DNA of 64,000 nt, from assembly GCA_965119745.1 (NCBI GenBank), contig OZ221973.1:124001-188000 (forward strand). The letters are read 5' to 3'. This document shows positions 35,215 to 44,367 of the stretch, one piece after another. Made by a program: the position numbers and the translations under genes. The notes under the pieces are model-generated. The model was not told the DNA's origin. It saw nothing but the letters and a program-made list of their open reading frames with translations, and did no database searches. The first letter of the stretch is position 1. Each line of letters opens with the position of its first letter. This DNA is from CAJFUR01 sp904420575 (GTDB lineage Bacteria; Actinomycetota; Coriobacteriia; Coriobacteriales; Eggerthellaceae).

Positions 35215-38200
35215 CTATTTCCCGTACGCCGACCTTGCCCGCGCCGCGTAGTCAACGACGGTGCGGAGGGCGGCGGCCTCGCTCGTGCCCTCGACCAGCT
35301 CCGCGCGCTCTACGACGTAGTTGTTGACGACGCTGCTCGTCGTGCTGTTGTCGTTCGTCACGGATCGCGCCGCCCCCTCGCCGGCGGCGCGCTGCGCGCC
35401 GGCCGACATGACGGCCGACCTCGCGAGCACGGCGGACGCGTCGCCGACGCGGCGCTCCTTGCCCTCCATGCCGACCGCATAGCCTTCGCCCCAGTCCCCG
35501 CCCAGCAGCGCCGCCACCTTGGACGGCGACGACGACCTCTGCGCGGCCGCGAGGCTCGACCTGGCGCTGCTCACGAGCGCGATGGCCGAGTTGGCGATGG
35601 CGCTGAATACGCTGTTCGACTTCATGCCTCGCGCATAGCCCTTGCCGTAGTCCTCGCCGAGGTCTTCGGAGCTTCCCGTGGCGAGGCCGGAATCAGCCTC
35701 GTCAGCGACGGCGATGGCGGCCGCCTCGGCCTCGCTCTTGCCCTCCGCTATGGCGTTGGCGTAGGCGGTGACGGCCTCGTCGCCCTCGATGCCGAAGTAC
35801 TGGAGCTGCCCGTGTATGGCGTCCACCGACTGGCCCGACGCGGCTGCAGCGGCGTCGATGGCGAGCTGTGCGTTCTCCGAGATCCCCAAAGCGAGGTTCG
35901 CCGCGGCCTGCTGCCCCTCTTCGAGCGACGTTACCCCGAACTGGTCCAGAAGGGCCGTTATGCTGCCCAGGTTGCCGTCGTACGCTGACACGAGCTGCAT
36001 CAGCTGCTCGGCCGAGAGCGCGGAGAGGTCCGTGGTGGAAACGCCGAGCTGCGAGAGCGACGTGGCGAAGCCGTCCACCGTCTGGCCGTTGCCTTCGAGC
36101 GCGGCGGCCAGCCCCTCGGTCGAGACGACGAACGCGGACAGGTCGACAGACGACGAGCCAAGTTCCGCGCCCAGCTCCTCGATGCGCTTCTCGTAGATCC
36201 CCACCGTCTCGCTCGTGGCGTGGTACTGGTCGCGCGCCTCGGCGAGGGCGTTGTAGTTCTCGTTGATGGCCTCGTTGATCTTCCTCTGCTCGGCCATCGT
36301 CTTTCCTGACTTGGACGCGATTAGGTCTGCCCTCTCCTGCTCAAGCTCCGATATCCTTACCAGGTCTTCCTCCTGCTGCTTGTAGAGGTCCTTGAGCCCT
36401 TCGCTCGCCGCCTCGTATCGCAGCTGCTCCTGCCTGGCGTCCACGACGGCGTTGATGGCGTCCACCTGGTTCAAGAGCGCGCCGTTCACGTCGTCGGTCA
36501 CCTGGAACGAGGTGCCGCATGCCTCGTTTATGCGGTCCACCGCGTCCTTGAGCCGCGCCTGCTCGCCGGAGGTGAGGCCGGACTTCGTGCCGAGCTCGTT
36601 CACGGTGTCCACGTAGCTTTGCAGCGCGCCCGCCTCCGCGCCCGCCTCGCTGTTCATTTCAACGAGCGAGTCGGCCAGGTCGGAGTGGGCCTGTCGGGCG
36701 TCGTCCGCCTTCTTCCTGATGTCGTCCACCGTAGGCGCGTACTCCTCGGCCGCGGACTTCGCATCGGCGTAGCCCTGGTCGAGGGCGGCTAGGGACGACT
36801 TCATTCTGGCGTTCGCGGAGTCGGCCTCCTTCGCCCTTTTGGCCGCCTCGTCGTTAGCGGCGGCGAAGTCCATGATCGCGCCGACGACGGCGCCGACGGC
36901 CGATAGGACCAGCCCCCATATGGACGCCTTCATCACCTTGTTGAGCTTGCCGACCGCGGCTGATCCCAGGTTCGTGGCCACCGTGTGCGCCTTCGTCGCC
37001 GCCGCGTTCGCCTTCGTGGACGCGGTGCCGGCGTCCGTGGCCGTCGACACCTTGGCGAACCAGCCCGCGAGCGACTTCATGCCGTCGCCGGCCTTCTTCA
37101 CGACGGACACCGAGCGCCCGAGGACCGACAGCGCGGGGCCGAGCCCCGCCACGAGCGCGGCCGTCTGGATCACGCCCGCCTGCTCCTCGTCGCCCATCTC
37201 GGCGAACGCCTCGGCGGCGTCGCCGACGATGCCGGCGATGTCCGTGACGACGGGGGCGAGCGCGGTGCCTATCTGTATGGCAGCGGTCTCTACCGCGCCC
37301 TTCATTTCCTCGATGGCCCGCTCCGACTCGCCCATCTGCGACTCCGCGAGCCTCTGCGCCGCCGTCTGGTCGTTGGTGGCGGCCGTGTACCGCTCGATGC
37401 CCTCGCGCCCGAGGTCGGTCATGATGAGGGCCGCACGGCTCGCGTCGGAGCCGAACAGCGTCTGCATGGCCGCGTCCTTCTCGGCGCTCGAGAGCCCTCC
37501 GAGCTTGGTTTGCAGCTCCTGCGCGACGCCCGCGGCGTCAAGCATGTCGCCGTTGGAGTCGCGCACGTTGACGCCGAGCGACTCCATCATGGCGGCGGCC
37601 TTGTCGGTCGGGGCGGCGAGGCGTTGGAGCATGGTCTTGAGCGACGTGCCCGCGTCGCTTCCCGTCACGCCCGCGTCGGCGAACGCGCCGAGCACGGCGG
37701 TCGTGTCCTGTATGCTCCATCCCGCGCTGTTCGCCTGCGCGGATACCTGCGAGAGACCCTGCGTCAGGTCGGACACGTCGGCCGACGACGCCGCGGCCGC
37801 GCCGGCAAGCGCGTTTGCGGCCTCTCCGGTCCGGTCTGCCGTGAGCCCGAACGCCCCCATGGACTGGACTACCGTGTTCGCGGCGTCGGCAAGGTCGAGC
37901 TCTCCCGCCGCCGCGAGGTCGAGGGTCGTCTGCAATGCGCCGGCCTTGATGTCGGCCTCGGTGAGGCCGCCCTTTGCAAGCTCCACCATGGCCGCGCCGC
38001 ACTCGCTCGCGCTGAATATGGTGTCGCTGCCGAGCTGCAGCGCGAGGTCCCTCAACGACTCCATGTCTGCGGCGGGGTCGTTCAGCGCGCCCGACACCTG
38101 GCTCATGGAGGTCTCGAAGTCGGCGGCCAGCTGGAACGCGGCGGCGCCCGTGGCGGCGATGGCGGGGGTGACCGTCATCGCCATCCTGTCGCCTGCCGAC

Positions 38201-38646
38201 GCGGCGGCCTTGCCGGCGGCATCGTATTTGTCCCCGAAGTCCTGCAACGCCTGCGCGAGGCGCCCGGTATGCGACTCGAGCGCCTTCTGCTGCACCACGG
38301 AGTCGCGCAGCGCCTGCTCGTAGCCCTTCACCTTCTGCTCGGCCATCGCTATGTCGGCCTGGAGGCGCGTCCACTGCTCGGACGACATGCCCTCCTTGCC
38401 TATCTCGCGCTCGGCCTGTCTGAGGATGTCGAGCTGCTTCTTCGTCGATGCGAGCTGCCTGCGGTAGTCCTCCTGTTGCTGCGCGAGCAGCTTCGCGTTG
38501 CCGGGATCCAGCTTTAGCGCCCGCTCGAGCCGCCTGAGCTCGCCGGCGACGCCGGAAACCTCCCCCTTGGCGCTGCGCAGCGCCTTGGAAAGCGCCGTCG
38601 TGTCGGCGCCGAGCCTGACCGTGAGGCCCTTGTATGCGTCTGCCAT
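35215..38646 (-). CDS. Tail tape measure protein (TP901 type)
   Basis: 1143 residues, mostly helical. The N-terminus (LRRLERALKLDPGNAKLLAQ) and the core around residues 180-400 (MSQVSGALNDPAADMESLRD, GSDTIFSASECGAAMVELAK) are typical of TP901-type tape measures. A few hydrophobic helices lie in the middle (IWGLVLSAVGAVVGAIMDFA), and the C-terminal third is Ala/Ser rich. Length sets tail length, predicting a siphovirus tail of about 170 nm by the usual rule of about 0.15 nm per residue. Confidence 0.93.
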   Translation of the reverse strand: MADAYKGLTVRLGADTTALSKALRSAKGEVSGVAGELRRLERALKLDPGNAKLLAQQQEDYRRQLASTKKQLDILRQAEREIGKEGMSSEQWTRLQADIAMAEQKVKGYEQALRDSVVQQKALESHTGRLAQALQDFGDKYDAAGKAAASAGDRMAMTVTPAIAATGAAAFQLAADFETSMSQVSGALNDPAADMESLRDLALQLGSDTIFSASECGAAMVELAKGGLTEADIKAGALQTTLDLAAAGELDLADAANTVVQSMGAFGLTADRTGEAANALAGAAAASSADVSDLTQGLSQVSAQANSAGWSIQDTTAVLGAFADAGVTGSDAGTSLKTMLQRLAAPTDKAAAMMESLGVNVRDSNGDMLDAAGVAQELQTKLGGLSSAEKDAAMQTLFGSDASRAALIMTDLGREGIERYTAATNDQTAAQRLAESQMGESERAIEEMKGAVETAAIQIGTALAPVVTDIAGIVGDAAEAFAEMGDEEQAGVIQTAALVAGLGPALSVLGRSVSVVKKAGDGMKSLAGWFAKVSTATDAGTASTKANAAATKAHTVATNLGSAAVGKLNKVMKASIWGLVLSAVGAVVGAIMDFAAANDEAAKRAKEADSANARMKSSLAALDQGYADAKSAAEEYAPTVDDIRKKADDARQAHSDLADSLVEMNSEAGAEAGALQSYVDTVNELGTKSGLTSGEQARLKDAVDRINEACGTSFQVTDDVNGALLNQVDAINAVVDARQEQLRYEAASEGLKDLYKQQEEDLVRISELEQERADLIASKSGKTMAEQRKINEAINENYNALAEARDQYHATSETVGIYEKRIEELGAELGSSSVDLSAFVVSTEGLAAALEGNGQTVDGFATSLSQLGVSTTDLSALSAEQLMQLVSAYDGNLGSITALLDQFGVTSLEEGQQAAANLALGISENAQLAIDAAAAASGQSVDAIHGQLQYFGIEGDEAVTAYANAIAEGKSEAEAAAIAVADEADSGLATGSSEDLGEDYGKGYARGMKSNSVFSAIANSAIALVSSARSSLAAAQRSSSPSKVAALLGGDWGEGYAVGMEGKERRVGDASAVLARSAVMSAGAQRAAGEGAARSVTNDNSTTSSVVNNYVVERAELVEGTSEAAALRTVVDYAARARSAYGK

Positions 38647-38678
38647 GTGCGGTTCACATCCCTTGGTTATTTTTTTCC

Positions 38679-38903
38679 CTACGAGAGCAGGCGGTCGATG
38701 TCGGCCTGGGTGGCCTCGCGCGGGCCGGCGTCCGCCGGCGCGGAGCCCGAGTGTGCGAGGTCGGTGAACGCGATGAAGTCGCGCATAGCCATGCGGCGCA
38801 CGTCATCGAGCGAGAAGCCTGCGCGCAAGAGCGCCAAGACGTTGCGCCAGGGAGTCCAGCAGTCTTGCGGCGCGCTCCCTGGCTCCCCGGGCCTTTCCGC
38901 CAC
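38679..38903 (-). CDS. Tail assembly chaperone, T part (possible frameshift extension)
   Basis: 74 residues if a GTG at 38903 is used, overlapping the preceding gene by 101 bp in the +1 frame. The core RNVLALLRAGFSLDDVRRMA with DFIAFTDLA resembles the C-terminal extension of gpG-T type tail chaperones. A weak GGAG lies seven bases before the GTG, so separate initiation is possible; the classical alternative is a +1 (or -2) ribosomal frameshift from the G part within the overlap. Confidence 0.65.
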   Translation of the reverse strand: MAERPGEPGSAPQDCWTPWRNVLALLRAGFSLDDVRRMAMRDFIAFTDLAHSGSAPADAGPREATQADIDRLLS

Positions 38904-39201
38904 GAAAGAGCTCCGCTGCTATGGCGGAGTCGATCACCCCCAGCGCGTCCGCGTCGTCCAGCGCGAACGCCATCGGGTCGAACTCCCTCAGCCATTCCGG
39001 GAAGTCCGCCACCCCGTCGTCCAACGTGCGGCACATGGCCCACGCCGCCTGCAGGAGCGTGGTCGTGTCGGGCACGTCGTCCCGGTACGCCTCCACGAGG
39101 TCGGCAAGGAGGTCGCCCCCGAACGCTGCCCGGTACACGAGCAGCGTGTAGGGCGACCCCTGCATGGCCACCGATCGGCCGTACAGTGCCGCGCGGCGCA
39201 T
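38803..39201 (-). CDS. Tail assembly chaperone, G part
   Basis: 132 residues from the ATG at 39201, overlapping the major tail protein stop. The gene sits between the major tail protein and tape measure, the fixed place of tail assembly chaperones. Typical segments are SPYTLLVYRAAFGGDLLADL and FPEWLREFDPMAFALDD. The last 33 codons overlap the T part in another frame. It is expected to coat the tape measure during tail assembly. Confidence 0.8.
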   Translation of the reverse strand: MRRAALYGRSVAMQGSPYTLLVYRAAFGGDLLADLVEAYRDDVPDTTTLLQAAWAMCRTLDDGVADFPEWLREFDPMAFALDDADALGVIDSAIAAELFRGGKARGARERAARLLDSLAQRLGALARRLLAR

Positions 39202-39779
39202 TACGCCGCCTGCGAGCCGAACACCGGCTCGTACACTTCGTCGTAGAAGCCCGCGATGACGCTTGCGTTGGCCTCGGTGGGTTCGATGGACAGCTTGGTC
39301 ACGCGCCTGCCTCCGATCTCGGCCGGGATCATCGTGATCGGCATCGTCTCGGTCGTCACCGACAGCTTGTCCTCGGCGGTCTTGTCTTCGCCCTTCGGCC
39401 GCTCGGCGGTCACGTTGTAGAACACGTTCAGCCGGTCCTTCTTGTCGCCCTTCACCTTGAAGAGCAGGGCGAACGGGGTCGCCACGGCGTCTGCCACCTC
39501 CACGAGCGCGCCGTTGTCGTCGATCTCCCACCCGAAGATCGACACCTTCACGGGATCGGGCACGAGCGCCATGTTCAGCTCGCCCGTGTAGCCGTTGTTG
39601 GTGACGACGACGTAGTACGCGCCGTTGTCGGCGTAGAACTTCTCGGACGACCCGTCGGGGTCGGTGGTGAGGGACACGGCGCCGGGCACCGGCACGGGCG
39701 CGCCGTAGCCTTCGGCGGTGATGGGCGCGATCGCCACGTCCGAGAGGCCGAATCGCACCTTGTTCGCAGTATCTGTCAT
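39201..39779 (-). CDS. Major tail protein
   Basis: 192 residues from the ATG at 39779 with AAGGAGG upstream. The start KVRFGLSDVAIAPIT and the central GWEIDDNGALVEVAD, VKGDKKDRLNVFYNVTAERP fit the phi13/TP901-type major tail tube proteins. It lies between the head-tail connectors and the tail chaperones. Confidence 0.85.
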   Translation of the reverse strand: MTDTANKVRFGLSDVAIAPITAEGYGAPVPVPGAVSLTTDPDGSSEKFYADNGAYYVVVTNNGYTGELNMALVPDPVKVSIFGWEIDDNGALVEVADAVATPFALLFKVKGDKKDRLNVFYNVTAERPKGEDKTAEDKLSVTTETMPITMIPAEIGGRRVTKLSIEPTEANASVIAGFYDEVYEPVFGSQAA

Positions 39780-39796
39780 GTCTGTTTCCTCCTTGC

Positions 39797-40117
39797 CTAG
39801 TTGGTTTCGAAGTACCAGGCCGTCATGTGCGGCCCGTCTTCCGTCGGCCCTATCTCGTTCTTGTTGAACGGGACGGGCATGCCCGAGAGAACGGCCTCCA
39901 CGGCCGCCTCGCCGGCGTCGTGCTTGGCCTTGCTGTAGAGCTCCACGCACCACTCCCTGGCCTCCGCGTAGTTGCGGTCGTCGGCGCGGAAGTAGTCGGA
40001 GCCCGTGGAGAAGAAGACGACGTAGGGGAGCGCGGGCGGCTCCGCCTCGCCCCAGTCCCTGTACGCGACGGGCATGCCCGTCTCGCGCAGGGCCCCGAAG
40101 AGATCGGCCCTATCCAT
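39797..40117 (-). CDS. Tail terminator / minor tail completion protein
   Basis: 106 residues from the ATG at 40117. Sequence such as LPYVVFFSTGSDYFRADDRN and WCVELYSKAKHDAGEAAVEA resembles DUF3168/gpU-like tail terminators, and position just before the major tail protein agrees. It overlaps the HK97 gp10-like gene by 8 bp. Confidence 0.7.
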   Translation of the reverse strand: MDRADLFGALRETGMPVAYRDWGEAEPPALPYVVFFSTGSDYFRADDRNYAEAREWCVELYSKAKHDAGEAAVEAVLSGMPVPFNKNEIGPTEDGPHMTAWYFETN

Positions 40118-40505
40118 CGCGCATCGCCTCCATGACCGCCTCCGCCCCGCGGTCGGCCGCGTCCGCGATGTGCGGGCGCGCAGGGACGCGCCCGCCGGTG
40201 TCAACGCCGTGGACCCACTTCTCGTGGCCGAACTCCAAAAGGTGGGTGAGGCTCGGCTTCGCGTCGTTGTAGACGCGCACGTAGTAGCCGCCGAACGCGG
40301 CGGGCTCCGGCTTCGACCGCCAGCCCTGCGCGTACTCGCCCGAGTCCGACGGGGAGGTGGCCTGGAGCTGCCTCACGCACTCGCGGCCGCCCTTCTGCGT
40401 GGCGGACTTCGCCACGTGGTCGGCCTGCGAGAAGTAGTCGTCCAGGATGCCCTCGAAGGCGTCCCCGAACCCCGACGCGTCGACCACGAGCCCTTTCCTA
40501 TCCAT
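40110..40505 (-). CDS. HK97 gp10-like head-tail joining protein
   Basis: 131 residues. The pattern TSPSDSGEYAQGWRSK, VRVYNDAKPSLTHLLEFGHE with PARPHI at the end is characteristic of the HK97 gp10 family, minor proteins of the head-tail joint. It overlaps both neighbours by 8 bp in the connector cluster. Confidence 0.88.
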   Translation of the reverse strand: MDRKGLVVDASGFGDAFEGILDDYFSQADHVAKSATQKGGRECVRQLQATSPSDSGEYAQGWRSKPEPAAFGGYYVRVYNDAKPSLTHLLEFGHEKWVHGVDTGGRVPARPHIADAADRGAEAVMEAMRDG

Positions 40506-40818
40506 CGGCCATCACCGCCTTTATGACTGCCTGCTCGTTGCGCATGCCCACGTTCTCGACCTGCACGATGTCGAGCGCCCGCCCTCGCCACAGGATGCGG
40601 TGGCCGCGCGTGTCGGCGGCGAGCGCCGGGTGCCAGCGGGCGAACAGCTTCAAGGTGTCCTCCCGCTGCACCGCGGCGGCCTCCCAGAACTCGCGCGAGC
40701 CGAGGGACGTGACGCGGGCGTAGCCCGCATAGACGGTCTCCCATGCGACGGACACGTCCCCGCATCCGTTCTGGGAGGCCGTCTGTTTCTGCAGCTCGAA
40801 GCGTTCCGTGTAGTCCAT
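40498..40818 (-). CDS. Head closure protein (SPP1 gp16-like)
   Basis: 106 residues from the ATG at 40818, preferred over a GTG at 40827 because GAGG lies eight bases upstream of the ATG. The sequence YAGYARVTSLGSREFWEAAA and RILWRGRALDIVQVENVG matches small beta-barrel head-closure proteins that seal the portal after packaging. Confidence 0.82.
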   Translation of the reverse strand: MDYTERFELQKQTASQNGCGDVSVAWETVYAGYARVTSLGSREFWEAAAVQREDTLKLFARWHPALAADTRGHRILWRGRALDIVQVENVGMRNEQAVIKAVMADG

Positions 40819-40828
40819 CGGCGCCACC

Positions 40829-41155
40829 TCACAGCAGGTTGTGGTCGTGGAGTGCGAGCACGCCCTCCACGAGCCTGTTGGGATTCGACTTGTCCACGTA
40901 GAGCGATCGGTTGTCCCACATGTCGCGGACGAGGACGAGCACCGCCACGGCGATGTCCGGGTGCCCGTCCATGTATTCGTCTTCGATGCCGCACCGCTCC
41001 CTCACGTATGCGATGGACGCGGCGTATTCGGCGTCGATCAGGTCCATGTCGTCCTGCGAGAGGTAGGCCGCGTCCAGGCGGAGGTGGCTGTAGATGACGC
41101 TAGGCGGTATCTGCGTCGCGCTTAGGCTTTGCAGGCTTGCGTCTTGCTCCGCCAT
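40829..41155 (-). CDS. Head-tail connector/adaptor protein (gp6/gp15-like)
   Basis: 108 residues, helical, with YSHLRLDAAYLSQDDMDLID and AVLVLVRDMWDNRSLYVDK, typical of the adaptor proteins that bind the portal ring. It overlaps the end of the preceding small gene and lies 10 bp before the head closure gene. Confidence 0.82.
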   Translation of the reverse strand: MAEQDASLQSLSATQIPPSVIYSHLRLDAAYLSQDDMDLIDAEYAASIAYVRERCGIEDEYMDGHPDIAVAVLVLVRDMWDNRSLYVDKSNPNRLVEGVLALHDHNLL

Positions 41156-41291
41156 CCGGCCTCACCTCCTTCACGGGGTAGCCGTCGGAAAGCATCGCCG
41201 CGCCCGTCTTTTCGTCGACCTCGAACGTGGTTCCCTTCCCGGCGCTGCCGTGTGCGCCGGAGAAGGACTTTTCAGCTTTCAGGATCATCAT
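41100..41291 (-). CDS. Small prophage protein between capsid and connector
   Basis: 63 residues from the ATG at 41291, overlapping the capsid stop codon. It opens with MMILKAEKSFSGAHGSAGKG and ends in a basic tail (ARRKPAKPKRDADTA). Small proteins of this kind, with a short beta fold and a Lys/Arg-rich tail, often follow the capsid gene. Function unknown; possibly a head-decoration or assembly factor. Confidence 0.65.
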   Translation of the reverse strand: MMILKAEKSFSGAHGSAGKGTTFEVDEKTGAAMLSDGYPVKEVRPDGGARRKPAKPKRDADTA

Positions 41292-42421
41292 GACGCCTTC
41301 ATCTTGAGCGCGGAGAGCGCCTGCTCGATCTGCACCTTGCAGTCGGCCTCGACGAAGCCGACCGCGCCCACGGCGTGCTGCACGGCGTAGAGCTCCTGGA
41401 GGATCTGCACGTTCGGGTCCTCCGAGAACTTGATGGCGAGGCCCTTCATGTCGCCGTAGTAGATGGCGGTCTTGCCCGCCGCCATGCCGGGCATGTTGTC
41501 GGATGTGTATACGGGCTTGCCCAGGAGCACCTTGCCGAACGGCGCGGTCACGTCGTCCTGGAGCAGGTAGCGGTCGTTGCCGTCCTTGAGCTTGCGGATC
41601 GCCGTGCGGGTCGCGCGGTTCATGATCCAGATCGCGTCCTTCTGGTAGGCGTCGATCACGGCGTCCTGCACGTCGATGAGCTCGTCGGCCGTCACCGCCG
41701 TCGTGGCGGCCGCGGTGACGACGTTGGCCACGGTGGTGAGGCCCGTTATCTTGTTGGTGGTGCCGAGGAGGATCTCCTTCTCGAGCCACAGCGCGATCTT
41801 CTCGGCCATGTCCTCCACGACGAAGTTCACCACGTCCACGTCGGCGGAGTTCATGAGCGACCGGCTTACCTTCGTGAGCGCGCGGGCCAGGTGCCCGGTG
41901 AGGCTGATCTTTGCGAACTTGCCGGTGGTGGACTCGGCGTCGGTGAACTCGTCGGCGTAGGCGACGGTCACGGCGCTGGTCTCCTCGTCGTAGTACGGCA
42001 GGTCGAGGGCGCCCTTCACCGTGAAACGCTGCGCGCGCTCGACGACGGGGCTGCGCTCGACCACCTTCTTTATGATCCGGTCCGCGATGGTCTTGGGGAC
42101 GACCGCGCCGTTCTCTCCCGCCGTGAGGTTGGCGTCGGCGCGCACTTCTCCGCGCACGTACGCGGCGAAGGCGCGGACCTCGGCGTCTTCCTGCGTCTCT
42201 CCTTCGCCGCCCTCCGCCGGCCCTTCGAGGGGCTTTCTGGCCCCCTCGATCTTGGCCACGAGGTCGTCGAGGCCGCGCACCTCGGCCTCGAGCTCGGAGA
42301 ACCGCTCGTCCTCCTCGTCGGTGAGCGCGCGCACCTCCCCGGCTGCCGCGTCCGCGATCCCGTTCATCTCCGCGAGCTTGGCGTTGCGCTCTTCGATGAC
42401 CTTCTTGAGTTTCTTGTCCAT
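41288..42421 (-). CDS. Major capsid protein, HK97 fold
   Basis: 377 residues. Residues 1-85 form a charged coiled coil (LKKVIEERNAKLAEMNGIAD, DERFSELEAEVRGLDDLVAK) like the HK97 delta domain, which is removed by the prohead protease. The mature part has the usual VERSPVVERAQRFTVKG, EFTDAESTTGKFAKISL and WIMNRATRTAIRKLKDGNDR segments. It follows the protease gene after an intrinsic terminator-like hairpin. Confidence 0.93.
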   Translation of the reverse strand: MDKKLKKVIEERNAKLAEMNGIADAAAGEVRALTDEEDERFSELEAEVRGLDDLVAKIEGARKPLEGPAEGGEGETQEDAEVRAFAAYVRGEVRADANLTAGENGAVVPKTIADRIIKKVVERSPVVERAQRFTVKGALDLPYYDEETSAVTVAYADEFTDAESTTGKFAKISLTGHLARALTKVSRSLMNSADVDVVNFVVEDMAEKIALWLEKEILLGTTNKITGLTTVANVVTAAATTAVTADELIDVQDAVIDAYQKDAIWIMNRATRTAIRKLKDGNDRYLLQDDVTAPFGKVLLGKPVYTSDNMPGMAAGKTAIYYGDMKGLAIKFSEDPNVQILQELYAVQHAVGAVGFVEADCKVQIEQALSALKMKAS

Positions 42422-42447
42422 GTTCTCTGCCTCCTTGGCTCAGACGT

Positions 42448-42468
42448 AAAAAAAGCGCCTTCAGGCGC
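42448..42468 (-). terminator. Hairpin with T-tract between protease and capsid genes
   Basis: On the minus strand GCGCC-TGAA-GGCGC is followed by seven T. The stem begins at the stop codon of the protease gene. A terminator between two genes of one late operon would lower or separate capsid transcription, or may be bypassed; capsid needs high expression, so an internal promoter or antitermination is likely. Confidence 0.7.
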
Positions 42469-43075
42469 CTGATTGCTTTTCGAGGGCGCGTATGCGCTCC
42501 CTGTACCCGTCGAGGTCGGGCGGCTCGGGGCCGCTGTCCCGCTCCTCGACCTCCACGTCCTGCATGTCCATCACGCGGTACTCCACGGGCGGCTCGTCGC
42601 CGTCCATGTCGCGCGTCAGCACGCTCGTCGCGGCGTATGCCGGCATCTTGCGCTGGTCGATGACGGAGACCTCGAAGAGCCTCATGTCCTCGACGGTCCG
42701 GTGCCGCATGCCGTCGCGCTCGTCGAAACGCTCCTTGATGGGCACGAACCCGAAGCTCCACCCGCGGAGCTCGCGGCGCCTGGCCTTCTCCACGACCTCC
42801 TCGTCGTCGACGGTCGCGCGGGCGAACAGCCCCACCGCGTCCTCCCGCAGCTCCAGACCCTCTCCCTCGCTTGCGAGGACGCGGCCGGCGTCGTGGTTGA
42901 GCAGCATCTTCCGCGTGCCGTCGCGCTGCAGGGCGCGGGCGAACGCGCCGGGCTGGATGGTCTCGGTGAAGTAGCCGTCCTTGTCGCGCATCACGCGCGA
43001 CTCGCGCCCGACCGCGTTCACGTAGCCCTCGATCTCGGTCCCGTCATTGCCTATGCGTATCTGCATCCTTGTCAC
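42461..43075 (-). CDS. HK97-family prohead protease
   Basis: 204 residues. The catalytic residues of this herpesvirus-like serine protease fold are visible: His in MLLNHDAGRVLAS (about residue 60), Ser in ELRGWSFGFVPI (about residue 107) and the following LFEVSVIDQRKMPAYA. It cleaves the capsid delta domain during maturation. It follows the portal gene by 4 bp. Confidence 0.92.
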   Translation of the reverse strand: MTRMQIRIGNDGTEIEGYVNAVGRESRVMRDKDGYFTETIQPGAFARALQRDGTRKMLLNHDAGRVLASEGEGLELREDAVGLFARATVDDEEVVEKARRRELRGWSFGFVPIKERFDERDGMRHRTVEDMRLFEVSVIDQRKMPAYAATSVLTRDMDGDEPPVEYRVMDMQDVEVEERDSGPEPPDLDGYRERIRALEKQSGA

Positions 43076-43079
43076 CTCC

Positions 43080-44357
43080 TTATTCCGGTATGGTCGGTTC
43101 CTGCGTATCTCCGCCGACGGGCAGGCTGTCCAGGTCGACGACCTTGCCCATGTTGGGGATCACGATGCGGCGCTTCGCGGCGTCGAAGAGCACGTCCTGG
43201 AGCCCGAGGCTGATGAAGTCGAGCCCCTTCGGCGCCATGTTCTCGCGCACGCGCACCTCGTCGGCCTCCATGAAGCCGCCGTCCTTGGCTATGCGCCACG
43301 CCTCCCACCGCTCCTTCATGTCCGCCTTGGTGAGCTCTGACATGTCGAAGTCGAAGAAGAGGTCTCCCTTCTCGCTCTCCAGCAGAAGGCCGCGGTCGAG
43401 CGCGGCCTTGAAGTCGGCCAGGAGCGGCATCACGCAGAAGCGCACGTAGTTGTCCCGCGCGCCCTTCGACGCCTCGCCGGTCGAGCCGGCGCGGAAGATC
43501 TCGGGCGGTATGCAGAACATCGAGAAGATGTCGTTCGCGTTGGTCTGCTTGTTCTCGTTGATCTGGAGCTCCGTGGACGTGGCGTTGGCCTCCTGGAAGG
43601 TCACGCCGTCGTTGAGGACTATCACGTTGTCGTCGGTCGAGCCGTAGAAGACCCTGAACGCCTTCTTCAAGGCCTTGAGCGCCGAGGTCCCGAGCTTCCT
43701 CGGGGCCTGGAGGAACCCGCGCTTGTTCCCGCCGCGGCGCACCAGGGACTGCTCGTAGAGCATGGTCTGGTAGGCCACCGACAGCGCGTCGCGGTTCGCG
43801 GACACGACGCTGCGGCCCCTGCGGCCGTCCTTCGTGGCGCGCAGGATGCGCAGCACCTGCATGTCCTGGTACCGCTTGCCCGCTATCAGGTACTCGACGC
43901 GTTTGAAGATGGGCTCTTCCTCGTTGGAGAGGATGGCCACGGCGTCCGGCCTGACGTAGTTGAGGGACTCCACCTCGTTCGACCAGGGAAGGCGGTTTAT
44001 GAACGCCGTGCCGCCCTTGTCGGAGGTGTAGTAGTCCTCCACGAGCGCCCTCTTCATCTCGGGCGCGGTCAGCGTGTCGCCCGTGTCTCCGTTCAGCAGG
44101 CGCACGCGCCGGTCGTCCTTGACCTCCTCGGCCCATCCGCCCGGCGTCGTGCGGTAGAGCCTCACCGGCAGCGACGCCACCGTCCCGGCCACCGCGTTCA
44201 CGCACGCGGCGAAGGCGGGTATGGCCATCGCCTGGTCGCGCCCTATGTGGCACGGCGAGGAGCCTCCGCCCATGAGCAGGGCCTCGGCGCTCTCCTCGTC
44301 CACCACCTGCTCTTCGGCCGCCCTCGTCTGGAACAGTCGGAACGCTCCCACATGCAT
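43080..44357 (-). CDS. Phage portal protein (HK97 type)
   Basis: 425 residues from the ATG at 44357; a GTG three bases upstream is also possible. Portal hallmarks include AIPAFAACVNAVAGTVASLP near residue 50, LINENKQTNANDIFSMFCIPPE-like text at ENKQTNANDIFSMFCIPPE, and DFISLGLQDVLFDAAK near the end. It forms the dodecameric DNA channel in the head and follows the large terminase by 10 bp. Confidence 0.93.
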   Translation of the reverse strand: MHVGAFRLFQTRAAEEQVVDEESAEALLMGGGSSPCHIGRDQAMAIPAFAACVNAVAGTVASLPVRLYRTTPGGWAEEVKDDRRVRLLNGDTGDTLTAPEMKRALVEDYYTSDKGGTAFINRLPWSNEVESLNYVRPDAVAILSNEEEPIFKRVEYLIAGKRYQDMQVLRILRATKDGRRGRSVVSANRDALSVAYQTMLYEQSLVRRGGNKRGFLQAPRKLGTSALKALKKAFRVFYGSTDDNVIVLNDGVTFQEANATSTELQINENKQTNANDIFSMFCIPPEIFRAGSTGEASKGARDNYVRFCVMPLLADFKAALDRGLLLESEKGDLFFDFDMSELTKADMKERWEAWRIAKDGGFMEADEVRVRENMAPKGLDFISLGLQDVLFDAAKRRIVIPNMGKVVDLDSLPVGGDTQEPTIPE

Positions 44358-44367
44358 CACCTCTCTC

